A stretch of DNA of 64,000 bases, taken from Pseudomonas sp. TTU2014-080ASC (GTDB lineage Bacteria; Pseudomonadota; Gammaproteobacteria; Pseudomonadales; Pseudomonadaceae). The stretch covers positions 164,994 to 228,993 of the forward strand of contig NZ_LKKK01000015.1 of NCBI RefSeq assembly GCF_001446935.1, read 5' to 3'. Below are positions 35,590 through 44,035 of this stretch, one piece after another (position 1 is the stretch's first letter; every line of letters begins with the position of its first letter). Made by a program: the position numbers and the translations under genes. The notes under the pieces are model-generated. The model was not told the DNA's origin and did not search any database. It saw nothing but the letters and a program-made list of their open reading frames with translations.

Positions 35590-36237
35590 CTAGTACTTAG
35601 ACTCCAGCACCAGCGCATCCTGCTCCAACTTCCAGCTCACCCGATTGAGATAGCTCATGCCAAGCAGGGCTTCTGCAGGCGAGCCGCCCTCCAGAATCAC
35701 GCCTTCTACACCCAGCACTTCAATCTCACCGATTTTGACGCGATCAAGGTTCACCCGCCAGCCATTGGTTACACCTGCGGCGGTACTGACCTGCAAAGGC
35801 TGGCCGCTGACACGATAATCAATGCCCAAACGCCGCGCATGGCCCTCATTAAGCGCAATCGATGTGGCACCGGTGTCGACCAGAAAATGCACCGTGTGGC
35901 CATTCACCGAACCCGGCACCCAATAATGACCGCCCATTCCTTTAGCGATGCTAAGCTGTTTTTTCTGCGACTCGGCATAGCCAGAACTGTAATCGCGGCT
36001 CAGGGTGTAATTGCGCTCGACACCATCAACCCGCAGCACCGCTCCACGACTGTCGGCACTGACCACCTGCACGCCACCAGGCCCCGTCTGCCCGACCTTT
36101 ACCAACTTGCGCTGGCCATCGACGTTAATCACCGCCGCACCGGGAAACAGCCCCACCACTCGAACCTGAGATGCCGCATAGGCCCAGTCAGCAAAAAGCA
36201 GCGGCAAACTCATCAATGCACTACGCAATACGGACAT
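35590..36237 (-). CDS. Retropepsin-like aspartic protease (clan AA, TIGR02281-like)
   Basis: The roughly 215-residue exported protein has a signal peptide (LRSALMSLPLLFADWAYAA) followed by a small beta domain (VRVVGLFPGAAVINVDG). A retroviral-type aspartic protease domain follows, with the active-site motif FLVDTGATSIALN and a hydrophobic flap region ending in LLGMSYLNRVSW. The ATG at 36237 is preferred over a TTG at 36258 because it places the signal peptide properly; it lies 18 bases after the preceding gene's stop. Such proteins are envelope proteases or peptidase-like factors of unknown substrate. Confidence 0.88.
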   Translation of the reverse strand: MSVLRSALMSLPLLFADWAYAASQVRVVGLFPGAAVINVDGQRKLVKVGQTGPGGVQVVSADSRGAVLRVDGVERNYTLSRDYSSGYAESQKKQLSIAKGMGGHYWVPGSVNGHTVHFLVDTGATSIALNEGHARRLGIDYRVSGQPLQVSTAAGVTNGWRVNLDRVKIGEIEVLGVEGVILEGGSPAEALLGMSYLNRVSWKLEQDALVLESKY

Positions 36238-36254
36238 GCAGGTACTCGCGGCTA

Positions 36255-36983
36255 TCAATCGAAGGGGTAAGCGCGCTTCCAGCGCTCAAAAACTGGCCGT
36301 AGGCTACCATCGGCTATCAGCACTTTCATCCGCTCATCAAACACCTCAGCCAGTTCACGCCCTTTGGGCGTGTCCGCAAAACCGACATAAACAGGCAGTT
36401 TCACCAACGGCGTGAGCCTGTAATTGTCTCGGTCTGTGGTCTGCATCAGAACCTGCTGCAACTCTGTCAGGTCATCCAGGTAATAGTCCGCATGGCGCAG
36501 TTGCAACATGCTGAGGACGTTACTGGTACGGGAGATTTCCCGGTAGTTTCTGGATGTCGGCAGATAGCGATGGAACTGGTAGCCATGCAGCCAGGCCAGA
36601 CGGTAGTCCTGCAAGGTCTGAATCTGCGGCACGGGAGCCTCTTTGAGGCTGAGCGCCGCGACCAGATCCTGATCGTAATGGTTTTGGGGATAGAAAATAC
36701 CCTGACGGACTTCGTAGTAATACGAACCGGCAAACGCATCCACTTCACCGCGTCGGGCCAAGCCAGATGCCCGTGTATACGGCACGCTGTGAATAACCAG
36801 TTCAATACCTGCCGGCGCATAGACCAAGCGCAGGATATCCCAGGCCAGCCCCTCGCCATCAGGTTGCGTGTAATGTGTCCAGTTCTCGCTGGCCACAGTT
36901 ATTTGCTGCACAGGATCGGCATATGACAACGGCAACTGCCCTAGCAGCAGTGCTAATACCCACCAAGCCACGCTCCGCCGCAT
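36255..36983 (-). CDS. Periplasmic substrate-binding protein (SBP_bac_3-like)
   Basis: The 243-residue protein begins with a signal peptide (SVAWWVLALLLGQLPLSYAD) and continues as a type II periplasmic binding fold: ITVASENWTHYTQPDGEGLAWDIL, VPYTRASGLARRGEVDAFAG, and a C-terminal FERWKRAYPF helix. The start ATG at 36983 has GGGAG upstream. There is no permease or ATPase gene nearby, so it may be an orphan receptor or sensor rather than part of a transporter. Ligand unknown. Confidence 0.85.
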   Translation of the reverse strand: MRRSVAWWVLALLLGQLPLSYADPVQQITVASENWTHYTQPDGEGLAWDILRLVYAPAGIELVIHSVPYTRASGLARRGEVDAFAGSYYYEVRQGIFYPQNHYDQDLVAALSLKEAPVPQIQTLQDYRLAWLHGYQFHRYLPTSRNYREISRTSNVLSMLQLRHADYYLDDLTELQQVLMQTTDRDNYRLTPLVKLPVYVGFADTPKGRELAEVFDERMKVLIADGSLRPVFERWKRAYPFD

Positions 36984-36999
36984 ACACAACTCCCGCCGT

Positions 37000-37530
37000 T
37001 TAGAACCCCAGCATTGCCCCCAGCCGGGTCTCCCAGAACCACACCACCCCGTGCAAGCTGGCCCAGGCGAAAACGCCAGCCAGAATATCATCCAGCATGA
37101 TGCCGGTTCCGCCGTGAACCTGACGGTCGATCCAGCTTATCGGCCAGGGCTTAAGAATATCGAACAGGCGGAACAACAAAAATCCCACAATCAGCCAGCC
37201 CCAGCCTTCCGGCACCAGCCAGAATGTAATCCAGATACCGACAAACTCGTCCCAAACGATGCCCTCATGGTCGTGCACGCCAAGGTCGCGGGCCACTTTG
37301 CCGCACAACCAGCAGCCAAACAGCATGCTCAGCACCAGCACCAGCACATACCCCCAGCCCGGCAACAGTTGCAGCAGCGGCACAAACGGCAAAGCCACCA
37401 ACGAACCCCATGTCCCCGGTGCTTTGCGCAGGGTCCCTGAGCCAAAGCCAAAGGCGAGAAAATGCCAGGGATTGCGCCACACCTGATGGGCTGCGATGGG
37501 GGCAGTTTTTGCTTTGATCTGATCAGTCAC
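37000..37530 (-). CDS. pgpA: Phosphatidylglycerophosphatase A
   Basis: The 176-residue inner-membrane enzyme dephosphorylates phosphatidylglycerol phosphate. Marks are NPWHFLAFGFGSGTLRKAPGTWGSL (start region), the acidic HDHEGIVWDEFVG segment and FRLFDILKPWPISWID. The GTG at 37530 is chosen: it overlaps the thiL stop by eight bases, matches the N-terminus of pseudomonad PgpA and has a GGAA ribosome site. An ATG at 37557 would add nine residues inside thiL. The pair thiL-pgpA is a conserved neighbourhood. Confidence 0.95.
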   Translation of the reverse strand: MTDQIKAKTAPIAAHQVWRNPWHFLAFGFGSGTLRKAPGTWGSLVALPFVPLLQLLPGWGYVLVLVLSMLFGCWLCGKVARDLGVHDHEGIVWDEFVGIWITFWLVPEGWGWLIVGFLLFRLFDILKPWPISWIDRQVHGGTGIMLDDILAGVFAWASLHGVVWFWETRLGAMLGF

Positions 37531-38491
37531 GAGGGTTTCCAAAGTGTTGATAACCATGTTCTGGCAATGGCAGTGAACGTCCCTGCTCATCCAGTAGTGT
37601 AACGCCCTCACCGGCTTCAACCCGGCCAATTACCCATATCGGTAGGCCCGCCTGCTCAAGCGCGGACAGATGCTGCTCTGGCAAGGTGAAAGCCAGACGG
37701 TAATCGTCGCCGCCACTCAGCGCACAGCGTAGCGCCTGCGGCCCTCCAGCCACGGCTCGCAACGCCTCAGACAAAGGCAGCCGCGCCTGCTCAATCAGCA
37801 GTGCCACAGCCGACGCTTTGGCAATATGGCCGCAATCAGCGAGTAAGCCATCGGAGATATCCAATGCCGCGCTAGCCTTACCACGCAGCGCTTGCCCCAA
37901 CTCCAGTTGCGGCCGGGGCGACCAGTAGCGCGCCAGCAACACTTCAGCAGCAGCGCTCAGAGGAGTGGTTGGCTCAAGCACCAACGGCAAGGCCCCCGCC
38001 GCATCGCCCAGCTCGCCGCCGACACACAGCAGATCGCCGACCTGAGCGCCACTGCGGGTCAGCGCCTGCCCTTGTGGAACCTGGCCGAAAACCGTCAGCG
38101 TCATGCTCAACGGGCCGCGCGTCGTGTCGCCGCCAATCAACCGAATAGCGCAAGACTCGGCCATTTGATCCAAACCACGGGCAAAGCCCTGCAGCCAATT
38201 GGCGTCCGCAGAGGGCAACGTCAGGGCAAGGGTGAAAGCAACGGGCTGCGCGCCCATTGCGGCTAGATCGCTGACTGACACGGCGAGCGCGCGCTGGCCG
38301 AGAAGATAAGGATCAGCCTGATGCGGGAAGTGCACACCTTCGACCAGTGTGTCAGTGGAAACTGATAATTGCTGGCCGACCGCTACGTCCAGCAAAGCAC
38401 AGTCATCCCCGATGCCCAGCACAATACCTTCGCCACTGCGGGCGCAGGCTGCCGAGGCAAAGTAATGACGGATTAATTCGAACTCACCCAA
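37523..38491 (-). CDS. thiL: Thiamine-monophosphate kinase
   Basis: The 322-residue enzyme phosphorylates thiamine monophosphate to the active cofactor, which Dxs in this window also uses. Visible marks are GEFELIRHYF, GIGDDCALL, STDTLVEGVHF, RALAVSVSDLAAMGA, GGDTTRGPLS and ALDISDGLL. A stop codon lies two codons upstream in frame, and the only start giving the conserved N-terminus is the TTG at 38491, an uncommon start codon. It is 193 bases after nusB, a gap that holds no gene or clear terminator. Confidence 0.95.
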   Translation of the reverse strand: MGEFELIRHYFASAACARSGEGIVLGIGDDCALLDVAVGQQLSVSTDTLVEGVHFPHQADPYLLGQRALAVSVSDLAAMGAQPVAFTLALTLPSADANWLQGFARGLDQMAESCAIRLIGGDTTRGPLSMTLTVFGQVPQGQALTRSGAQVGDLLCVGGELGDAAGALPLVLEPTTPLSAAAEVLLARYWSPRPQLELGQALRGKASAALDISDGLLADCGHIAKASAVALLIEQARLPLSEALRAVAGGPQALRCALSGGDDYRLAFTLPEQHLSALEQAGLPIWVIGRVEAGEGVTLLDEQGRSLPLPEHGYQHFGNPRD

Positions 38492-38684
38492 GGCTGGTCA
38501 CACCAATTAAGGCTTCAGCTCATGGGTTGCCGCGCTGGCCGGAACAGCCAGCGGCATGCACAACAACTCCGCAGAGCGGGCGCCAGTGAATAAGACAGCT
38601 GCCGCAGCAGCCTGCACGAAACGCGCATGGACCCTGAAGTCCGGGTTTACCCTGCTCCCTGACACCCGTACGGAGTAGCAGCAA

Positions 38685-39179
38685 TCAGCGCTTGTAAGCG
38701 CTGACTTCAGCAGCCCGAAGGCTCGGTGCCAGCTTGTCCAGAACGCCGTTGACGAACTTGTGTCCGTCGGTAGCTCCGAAGACCTTAGCCAGCTCGATAC
38801 CTTCGTTGATCACCACGCGATACGGAATATCAACACGGTTCTTCAGCTCGTAGGTGGACAGACGCAGAATCGCCAGTTCAACCGGATCGATTTCATCCAG
38901 CGGACGATCCAACAGCGACTCGAAAGCACCGTCGATTTCACTCTTCTGGCGCGGCACGCCGTGCAGAATCTCGTGAAAGTAGGCACCGTCGACAGCACTG
39001 AAATCGTTATCGACGCGGAACTGCGCTTCGATCTCGTTCAGCGGCTGGCCGGCCATGTGCCAGGAGTACAGCGCCTGCATAGCCAGAGCGCGCGCCTGAC
39101 GACGCGCCGAAGTTTTACCGCTTGGTGCTTTCGGGCCTTTAGCCTTTTGTGGCTTCTGGCCGTTTGTATCGTTACTCAC
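38685..39179 (-). CDS. nusB: Transcription antitermination protein NusB
   Basis: The 164-residue all-helical protein pairs with NusE (S10) on boxA RNA to prevent premature termination of rRNA transcripts. Marks are ARRQARALAMQALYSWHMAG, LAILRLSTYELKNR and PYRVVINEGIELAKVFGATDGHKFVNGVLDKL (given by position near 38730-38830). A Lys/Pro-rich N-terminal tail precedes the core, as in other pseudomonads. It overlaps the ribH stop by four bases. Confidence 0.97.
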   Translation of the reverse strand: MSNDTNGQKPQKAKGPKAPSGKTSARRQARALAMQALYSWHMAGQPLNEIEAQFRVDNDFSAVDGAYFHEILHGVPRQKSEIDGAFESLLDRPLDEIDPVELAILRLSTYELKNRVDIPYRVVINEGIELAKVFGATDGHKFVNGVLDKLAPSLRAAEVSAYKR

Positions 39180-39652
39180 TTGGCCTCCAACTGCGCCAGC
39201 AGGCTGACCATTTCCAGGGCAGACAGCGCAGCTTCAGCACCTTTGTTACCTGCTTTGGTGCCGGAACGCTCAATGGCTTGCTCGATGGAGTCAACAGTCA
39301 GAACACCGAATGCAACCGGCACACCGAACTCCATGGAAACCTGAGCCAGGCCTTTAGTGCACTCGCCAGCAACGTATTCGAAGTGCGGAGTACCGCCACG
39401 AATGACCGCGCCCAGGGCGATGATGGCTTCGTACTCGCCACGCTGAGCGACCTTCTGCGCAACCAGCGGAATCTCGAACGCGCCCGGCGCACGGATGATA
39501 GTGATGTCGCTTTCGCTCACGCCGTGACGAACCAGCGCGTCTACTGCGCCACTTACCAGGCTTTCAACAACAAAGCTGTTGAAGCGGCCCACGACCAGGG
39601 CAAAGCGGCCCTTCGGGGCGATAAAAGTACCTTCAATGGTCTTCAGGGTCAT
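39176..39652 (-). CDS. ribH: 6,7-dimethyl-8-ribityllumazine synthase
   Basis: The 158-residue enzyme condenses the ribityl-aminouracil intermediate with dihydroxybutanone phosphate, the penultimate riboflavin step, and normally forms 60-subunit or smaller shells. Marks are VVGRFNSFVVESLVSGAVDAL, RAPGAFEIPLVAQK, ALGAVIRGGTPHFEYVAGEC and PVAFGVLTVDSIEQAIERSG. It lies between ribBA and nusB, the usual order. Confidence 0.97.
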   Translation of the reverse strand: MTLKTIEGTFIAPKGRFALVVGRFNSFVVESLVSGAVDALVRHGVSESDITIIRAPGAFEIPLVAQKVAQRGEYEAIIALGAVIRGGTPHFEYVAGECTKGLAQVSMEFGVPVAFGVLTVDSIEQAIERSGTKAGNKGAEAALSALEMVSLLAQLEAK

Positions 39653-39703
39653 AACGCATCTCGTCTATGTTAAAGAGCCAGACCGCCAGGGCGGCCGGCG
39701 GAA

Positions 39704-40798
39704 TCAGTTAGAGGGCAGATATTCTACAACTTCCAGATCGAAACCGGACAATGCATTGAACTTCATCGGCGAACTCATCAGGCGCATCTTACGCACCCCC
39801 AGATCACGCAGAATCTGTGAACCGGCCCCTACAGTGCTGTAAGTGGTCGGCGTCGCCGCCTTAGCCTCGCCAGCCAACTGGCGCTGCAGGCTTTGCATCA
39901 GTTCAGCACCGGTCAGGGCATTGCCCAGCAGCAAGACAACACCGGTACCAGCCTTGGCCACTTCAGCCATCGCCGCACGCATGCTCCAGCGACCAGCCAG
40001 ATTGACCATAAACAGGTCACGCAGCGGGTCCATGTTGTGCACACGCACCAGGGTAGCCTCTTCCGGCTTGATCTCACCCAGGGTCAGCGCCATGTGCACA
40101 GTGTTTTCCACTGCATCACGATAAGTGACCAGTTTGAACTGTCCCAGCTCGGTATCCAGCACCTGCTCCGAAGCGCGCTCAACGGTGCGCTCGTGGATCA
40201 GGCGGTAGTGGATCAGATCAGCAATGGTGCCGATCTTAATGCCATGCTCAGCAGCAAATACTTCCAGCTCAGGGCGACGGGCCATGGTGCCGTCGTCGTT
40301 CATGATTTCGCAAATCACGCCGCTGGGCTCAAAACCGCCCATGCGCGCCAGATCGCAGGCCGCTTCGGTGTGACCGGCACGAGCCAGAACACCGCCTGGC
40401 TGCGCCATCAGCGGGAAGATGTGGCCGGGGCTGACGATATCGTCGGCAACCGCATCTTTGGCCACGGCAGCCTGCACGGTGCGGGCACGGTCAGCGGCGG
40501 AAATACCGGTGGTCACGCCTTCAGCCGCCTCGATGGAAACGGTGAACTTGGTGCCGAAGCCGGAGCCGTTACGCGGCGCCATCAACGGCAGCTTGAGGGT
40601 TTCGCAACGCTCGCGGGTCATCGGCATGCAGATCAGACCGCGGGCAAAGCGCGCCATAAAGTTGATGTGCTCGGCGGTAACACACTCAGAAGCGATGATC
40701 AGATCGCCTTCGTTCTCGCGGTCTTCGTCATCCATGAGGATGACCATTTTCCCGGCGCGGATGTCTTCAACCAATTCTTCAATGCTGTTAAGAGCCAT
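39704..40798 (-). CDS. ribBA: 3,4-dihydroxy-2-butanone 4-phosphate synthase with degenerate GTP cyclohydrolase II-like domain
   Basis: The 364-residue protein has a complete N-terminal dihydroxybutanone phosphate synthase (residues 1-200: MDDEDRENEGDLI, PMTRERC, SPGHIFPLMA, RAGHTEAACDL). A C-terminal half follows with the fold of GTP cyclohydrolase II (RVHNMDPLRDLF, ending TYSTVGAGSQILRDLGVRKM). That half lacks the three zinc-binding Cys, so it is unlikely to hydrolyse GTP; the separate ribA at 34842 supplies that activity. This split arrangement is common in pseudomonads. It is 12 bases downstream of ribE. Confidence 0.95.
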   Translation of the reverse strand: MALNSIEELVEDIRAGKMVILMDDEDRENEGDLIIASECVTAEHINFMARFARGLICMPMTRERCETLKLPLMAPRNGSGFGTKFTVSIEAAEGVTTGISAADRARTVQAAVAKDAVADDIVSPGHIFPLMAQPGGVLARAGHTEAACDLARMGGFEPSGVICEIMNDDGTMARRPELEVFAAEHGIKIGTIADLIHYRLIHERTVERASEQVLDTELGQFKLVTYRDAVENTVHMALTLGEIKPEEATLVRVHNMDPLRDLFMVNLAGRWSMRAAMAEVAKAGTGVVLLLGNALTGAELMQSLQRQLAGEAKAATPTTYSTVGAGSQILRDLGVRKMRLMSSPMKFNALSGFDLEVVEYLPSN

Positions 40799-40809
40799 GC
40801 TGACAATCC

Positions 40810-41472
40810 TTAATTCTTCAGGTAGCCGTGTTCGGCCAGGAAACTTTCAGTGAGACCGCTGGCCTTGCCGTCGGCGGCCTTGTCGCCCAGCAGCAGACGC
40901 TCCAGGTATCGCGCCAGCAGATCAACCTCAAGGTTGACCTGACGCCCGGCTTGGTAATCAACCATGATGGTTTCAGCCAGAGTGTGCGGCACGATGGTCA
41001 GCTCAAACTCGGCGCCATTCACCGCATTGACAGTCAGGCTGGTGCCGTCAACCGTGATTGATCCCTTGTGCGCAATGTATTTGGCCAACTCACGCGGAGC
41101 ACGAATGGTGAATTGCACCGCACGGGCGTTATCGGCACGGGCGATCACTTCGCCAATACCGTCAACGTGGCCACTGACCAGATGCCCGCCCAGGCGGCTG
41201 CTGGGGGTCAGGGCTTTTTCCAGATTGACCTTGCTGCCCGCTTTCAGATCAATAAAGGCTGTACGTGCCAGGGTTTCACGGCTGACATCCGCCCAAAAAC
41301 CGTCACCCGGCAATTCAACCGCAGTCAGGCACACACCGTTCACGGCAATGCTGTCGCCGAGTTTGACATCGCTGAGGTCGAGCTTGCCGGTCTGCACATA
41401 CACCCGCACATCGCCCCCTTTGGGCGTCAGCGCGCGGATACTGCCAATGGCTTCGATTATTCCGGTAAACAT
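40810..41472 (-). CDS. ribE: Riboflavin synthase, alpha chain
   Basis: The 220-residue enzyme dismutates two lumazine molecules into riboflavin. It shows the internal duplication: MFTGIIEAIG at the start, then GDSIAVNGVCLTAVEL and, in the second half, GSITVDGTSLTVNAV; GGHLVSGHVDGIGEV is also diagnostic. The ATG at 41472 has an AGGGGG ribosome site 6 bases upstream. It is the first gene after the FMN riboswitch. Confidence 0.96.
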   Translation of the reverse strand: MFTGIIEAIGSIRALTPKGGDVRVYVQTGKLDLSDVKLGDSIAVNGVCLTAVELPGDGFWADVSRETLARTAFIDLKAGSKVNLEKALTPSSRLGGHLVSGHVDGIGEVIARADNARAVQFTIRAPRELAKYIAHKGSITVDGTSLTVNAVNGAEFELTIVPHTLAETIMVDYQAGRQVNLEVDLLARYLERLLLGDKAADGKASGLTESFLAEHGYLKN

Positions 41473-41644
41473 GCTACCCCCTGAGTATCGCGCAGCATTA
41501 AGCACTGGCCAGTCGGGCCAGATCGCCAATGCAGATAAGGACAAACAAACATCTGTAGCAACTCCTGTTTTGTAAAAAACAGGGCGTGTTTGATCGATAG
41601 GGATTTCGGGGCACGTGACAACGCGCCGGATACAGGCAATCCCG
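41473..41644 (-). other. Leader between FMN aptamer and ribE
   Basis: This 172-base untranslated stretch connects the FMN aptamer with ribE. It contains an 8-base inverted repeat CCTGTTTT/AAAACAGG around 41569-41588 and an ACTGGCCAGT palindrome near 41503-41512. No T-run follows on the minus strand, so I cannot name the expression platform. No gene is visible. Confidence 0.45.
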
Positions 41645-41797
41645 CTCTCTCTTTATCCGGACTTTAACCGTCGGCCCCGGAATCACACCGGGTCTGCTGT
41701 CCTTGCTCACTCGACAAGCTGAACAAGCGCTCGCGGGCTAGACGCTTTGCGCATCATTACCGCCGGTGGGGAATTACACCCCGCCCTGAGAACGTTG
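41645..41797 (-). ncRNA. FMN riboswitch (RFN element)
   Basis: Read on the minus strand, the element shows the conserved FMN-aptamer blocks in order: TCTCAGGGCGGGGTGTAAT, TCCCCACCGGCGGTAATG, AGCCCGCGAGCG, GACCCGGTGTGATTCCGGGG, CCGACGGTTAAAGTCCGGAT, closing with AAAGAGAG. It lies between ribD and ribE and should lower expression of ribE and the genes behind it when FMN is plentiful. Confidence 0.96.
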
Positions 41798-41883
41798 CGG
41801 CCATCACAGAATGGCCGAAGCGCTTTTTATCACAAATTACCCGGTGGCTGCACTGGCCGACGGGCACTTTGCCTAACCATTCA

Positions 41884-42999
41884 TCACGCGTCGGGGCTCG
41901 GCACGGCCACAATCAGCCAGTCCTCACCCACTGCACGCATATCAACAATCTTCAGTGATGGTGCTTCATCCATGCGCGCCAGCGGCAGGTCCATCAGTGG
42001 GCGCGCTGTAGAACCGAGCAGCTTGGGGGCCATGAATATCTGGTACTCATCAACCAGCCCCACTCGGGCAAACGCACCGGCCAATCGCGGACCGGCCTCA
42101 ACCAAGACTTCGTTCACGCCCCGCGAGGCCAACTCCACCAGTAGCTTGCGCAGGTCCACATGCCCATTACTACCGGGCACCGCCAGCAGCTCGTGGCCTT
42201 CCGCCTGATAACGGTCTCGGGCCGTTGCCGCGGCACAGGTCGCCACCAGCGCAGTACCTGCCTGAAAAAACGGCACATCCAACGGTACCCGAAGTCGCCC
42301 GTCAATCAGCACCCGCAGCGGCGGACACCCCAACGCCAGCGCACTTAACTCTGCGCCCAGACCCAGCTCTTCGTTACGCACCGTCAGGCGGGCATCGTCG
42401 GACAAGACCGTATCAGCCCCAGTCAGCACCACACTGGAACGCGCCCGCAAACGCTGCACAGCTGAGCGCGCTGCGCTTCCGGTGATCCACTTGCTCTCAC
42501 CACTGGCCATAGCGGTGCGCCCATCCAGGCTCATCGCCAGTTTGACCCGGACAAACGGTAAGCCCGACTCCATACGCTTGATAAACCCGGCGTTCAACGC
42601 GCGGGCTTCCGCCTCCAGTACACCACTGAGCACTTCAATTCCAGCCTCGGCCAAACGACGCAATCCGCTGCCTGCAACCTGCGGATTGGGATCCTGCATC
42701 GCGGCCACCACTCGGGCGACACCGGCCGTGACCAGTGCATCAGCGCAGGGCGGCGTACGGCCGTGATGGCTGCAAGGTTCAAGCGTGACGTAAGCCGTCG
42801 CGCCACGGGCGCGCTCACCTGCCTGACGTAACGCGTGCACTTCAGCGTGGGGCTCGCCCGCTTTGGCGTGCCAACCCTCGCCGATAATGCGCCCATCCTT
42901 GACGATGATGCAGCCGACGCGGGGATTGGGATGTGTGGAATAAAGCCCTTTACGGGCCAATTCGAGGGCACGCGCCATAAAGGCGTGATCTGAATTCAT
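41884..42999 (-). CDS. ribD: Bifunctional riboflavin deaminase/reductase
   Basis: The 371-residue enzyme performs the second and third riboflavin steps. The N-terminal deaminase (residues 1-145) has the zinc site HAEVHAL and EPCSHHGRTPPC. The C-terminal NADPH-dependent reductase has RVKLAMSLDGRTAM and the EAGPRLAGAF segment. It overlaps the nrdR stop by four bases. The FMN riboswitch lies after, not before, this gene, so ribD escapes that control unless another element exists. Confidence 0.97.
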   Translation of the reverse strand: MNSDHAFMARALELARKGLYSTHPNPRVGCIIVKDGRIIGEGWHAKAGEPHAEVHALRQAGERARGATAYVTLEPCSHHGRTPPCADALVTAGVARVVAAMQDPNPQVAGSGLRRLAEAGIEVLSGVLEAEARALNAGFIKRMESGLPFVRVKLAMSLDGRTAMASGESKWITGSAARSAVQRLRARSSVVLTGADTVLSDDARLTVRNEELGLGAELSALALGCPPLRVLIDGRLRVPLDVPFFQAGTALVATCAAATARDRYQAEGHELLAVPGSNGHVDLRKLLVELASRGVNEVLVEAGPRLAGAFARVGLVDEYQIFMAPKLLGSTARPLMDLPLARMDEAPSLKIVDMRAVGEDWLIVAVPSPDA

Positions 43000-43466
43000 C
43001 GCTGACCTTTCGCGGGTTCACGGGACAGACGTTCGATTTCTTCGCGGAACTCGTTGAGGTCCTGAAAGCGCTTATAGACTGAGGCGAAGCGGATATACGC
43101 CACTTCATCCAGCTTTTGTAGCTCGGTCATCACCAGTTCGCCCAGCACCAGCGACTTCACTTCACGCTCGCCGGTAGCACGCAGCTGGCTTTTGATATGG
43201 GCGATGGCCGCTTCCAGACGCTCGACACTGACCGGGCGTTTTTCCAGCGCCCGCTGCATGCCAGCGCGCAGCTTCTCTTCATCGAAGGGTTGACGGCTGC
43301 CATCCTGTTTAATCAGACGCGGCATGACCAGTTCGGCGGTTTCAAAGGTGGTGAAGCGCTCACCACAGGCAACGCATTCACGCCGACGACGAACTTGATC
43401 GCCCTCGGCCACAAGCCGCGAGTCGATCACTTTAGTGTCGTTGGCAGCGCAGAAGGGACAATACAT
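42996..43466 (-). CDS. nrdR: Transcriptional repressor NrdR
   Basis: The 156-residue repressor of ribonucleotide reductase genes has an N-terminal zinc ribbon (CPFC and CVACG pairs) and an ATP-cone domain (LIKQDGSRQPFDEEKLRAGM). The ATG at 43466 gives the canonical MYCPFC opening; the frame is open further upstream but that sequence has no relation to the family. It heads the minus-strand nrdR-ribD unit. Confidence 0.97.
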   Translation of the reverse strand: MYCPFCAANDTKVIDSRLVAEGDQVRRRRECVACGERFTTFETAELVMPRLIKQDGSRQPFDEEKLRAGMQRALEKRPVSVERLEAAIAHIKSQLRATGEREVKSLVLGELVMTELQKLDEVAYIRFASVYKRFQDLNEFREEIERLSREPAKGQR

Positions 43467-43570
43467 AGTGATGGCCAGAAAGAACGGAAGCGGCCATGGT
43501 AGCGCATCCCTCTGGCAAGACAAGTCACGACCTTTACGGTATATAGGCGGCCGGAAAAAATGCTCATCGG

Positions 43571-44035
43571 ATGACACCCATGAAACACGCGACACCTGCA
43601 AAAAGCTTTGTTTGCGCGGCCCTTCTGGCTCTTCTCAGCGCCTGTGCGAGCGACGCACCTGAGCCGACTGAACTCAGCCCAGCGGCCTCTGCGCCGGTCG
43701 TGGAAGAACCAGCCGTAGTGCCTGCTCATCTGCGAGAACTGTCAGGCAGCCTGCTAAATGTACCGGCCTCTGCCGAGGTGGAGATGGCCCTGCTGGCAGT
43801 CGATCTACGCGGTCGCCCTCACGCGCTGCTGGGCGATATCCGCCTGCGCGGTACCGGCGAGCCATTGCCCTTCAATCTGCGTTTCAACCCGGAGACCTTT
43901 ACGCGCTACCAGAAGGTCGAACTGCGGGCCCGCGTTAACCAATCCGGCCGCCTGATTCTGCGCCTGCCAGCACGCACCATTATGCAACCCGAGTCTCAGA
44001 CACTGGGCTCCCTGTCACTGGTACCCGCTCCGTGA
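43571..44035 (+). CDS. YbaY-like lipoprotein
   Basis: The 154-residue protein has a signal peptide with lipobox LLSAC and a Pro/Ala/Glu-rich linker. A beta-sandwich domain of the YbaY/YscW type follows (LSGSLLNVPASAEVEMALLAVDLRG; PLPFNLRF). It is probably an outer-membrane lipoprotein of unknown role. An in-frame ATG at 43580 is an alternative start. Its TGA overlaps the GTG of the methyltransferase gene by four bases. It is divergent from nrdR. Confidence 0.83.
   Translation: MTPMKHATPAKSFVCAALLALLSACASDAPEPTELSPAASAPVVEEPAVVPAHLRELSGSLLNVPASAEVEMALLAVDLRGRPHALLGDIRLRGTGEPLPFNLRFNPETFTRYQKVELRARVNQSGRLILRLPARTIMQPESQTLGSLSLVPAP

Noticed and set aside
41796..41835. GGCCAT/ATGGCC hairpin followed by a T-run as a terminator
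   Set aside because: The T-run is on the plus strand, where no gene is transcribed; on the coding minus strand the hairpin lacks a T-run.
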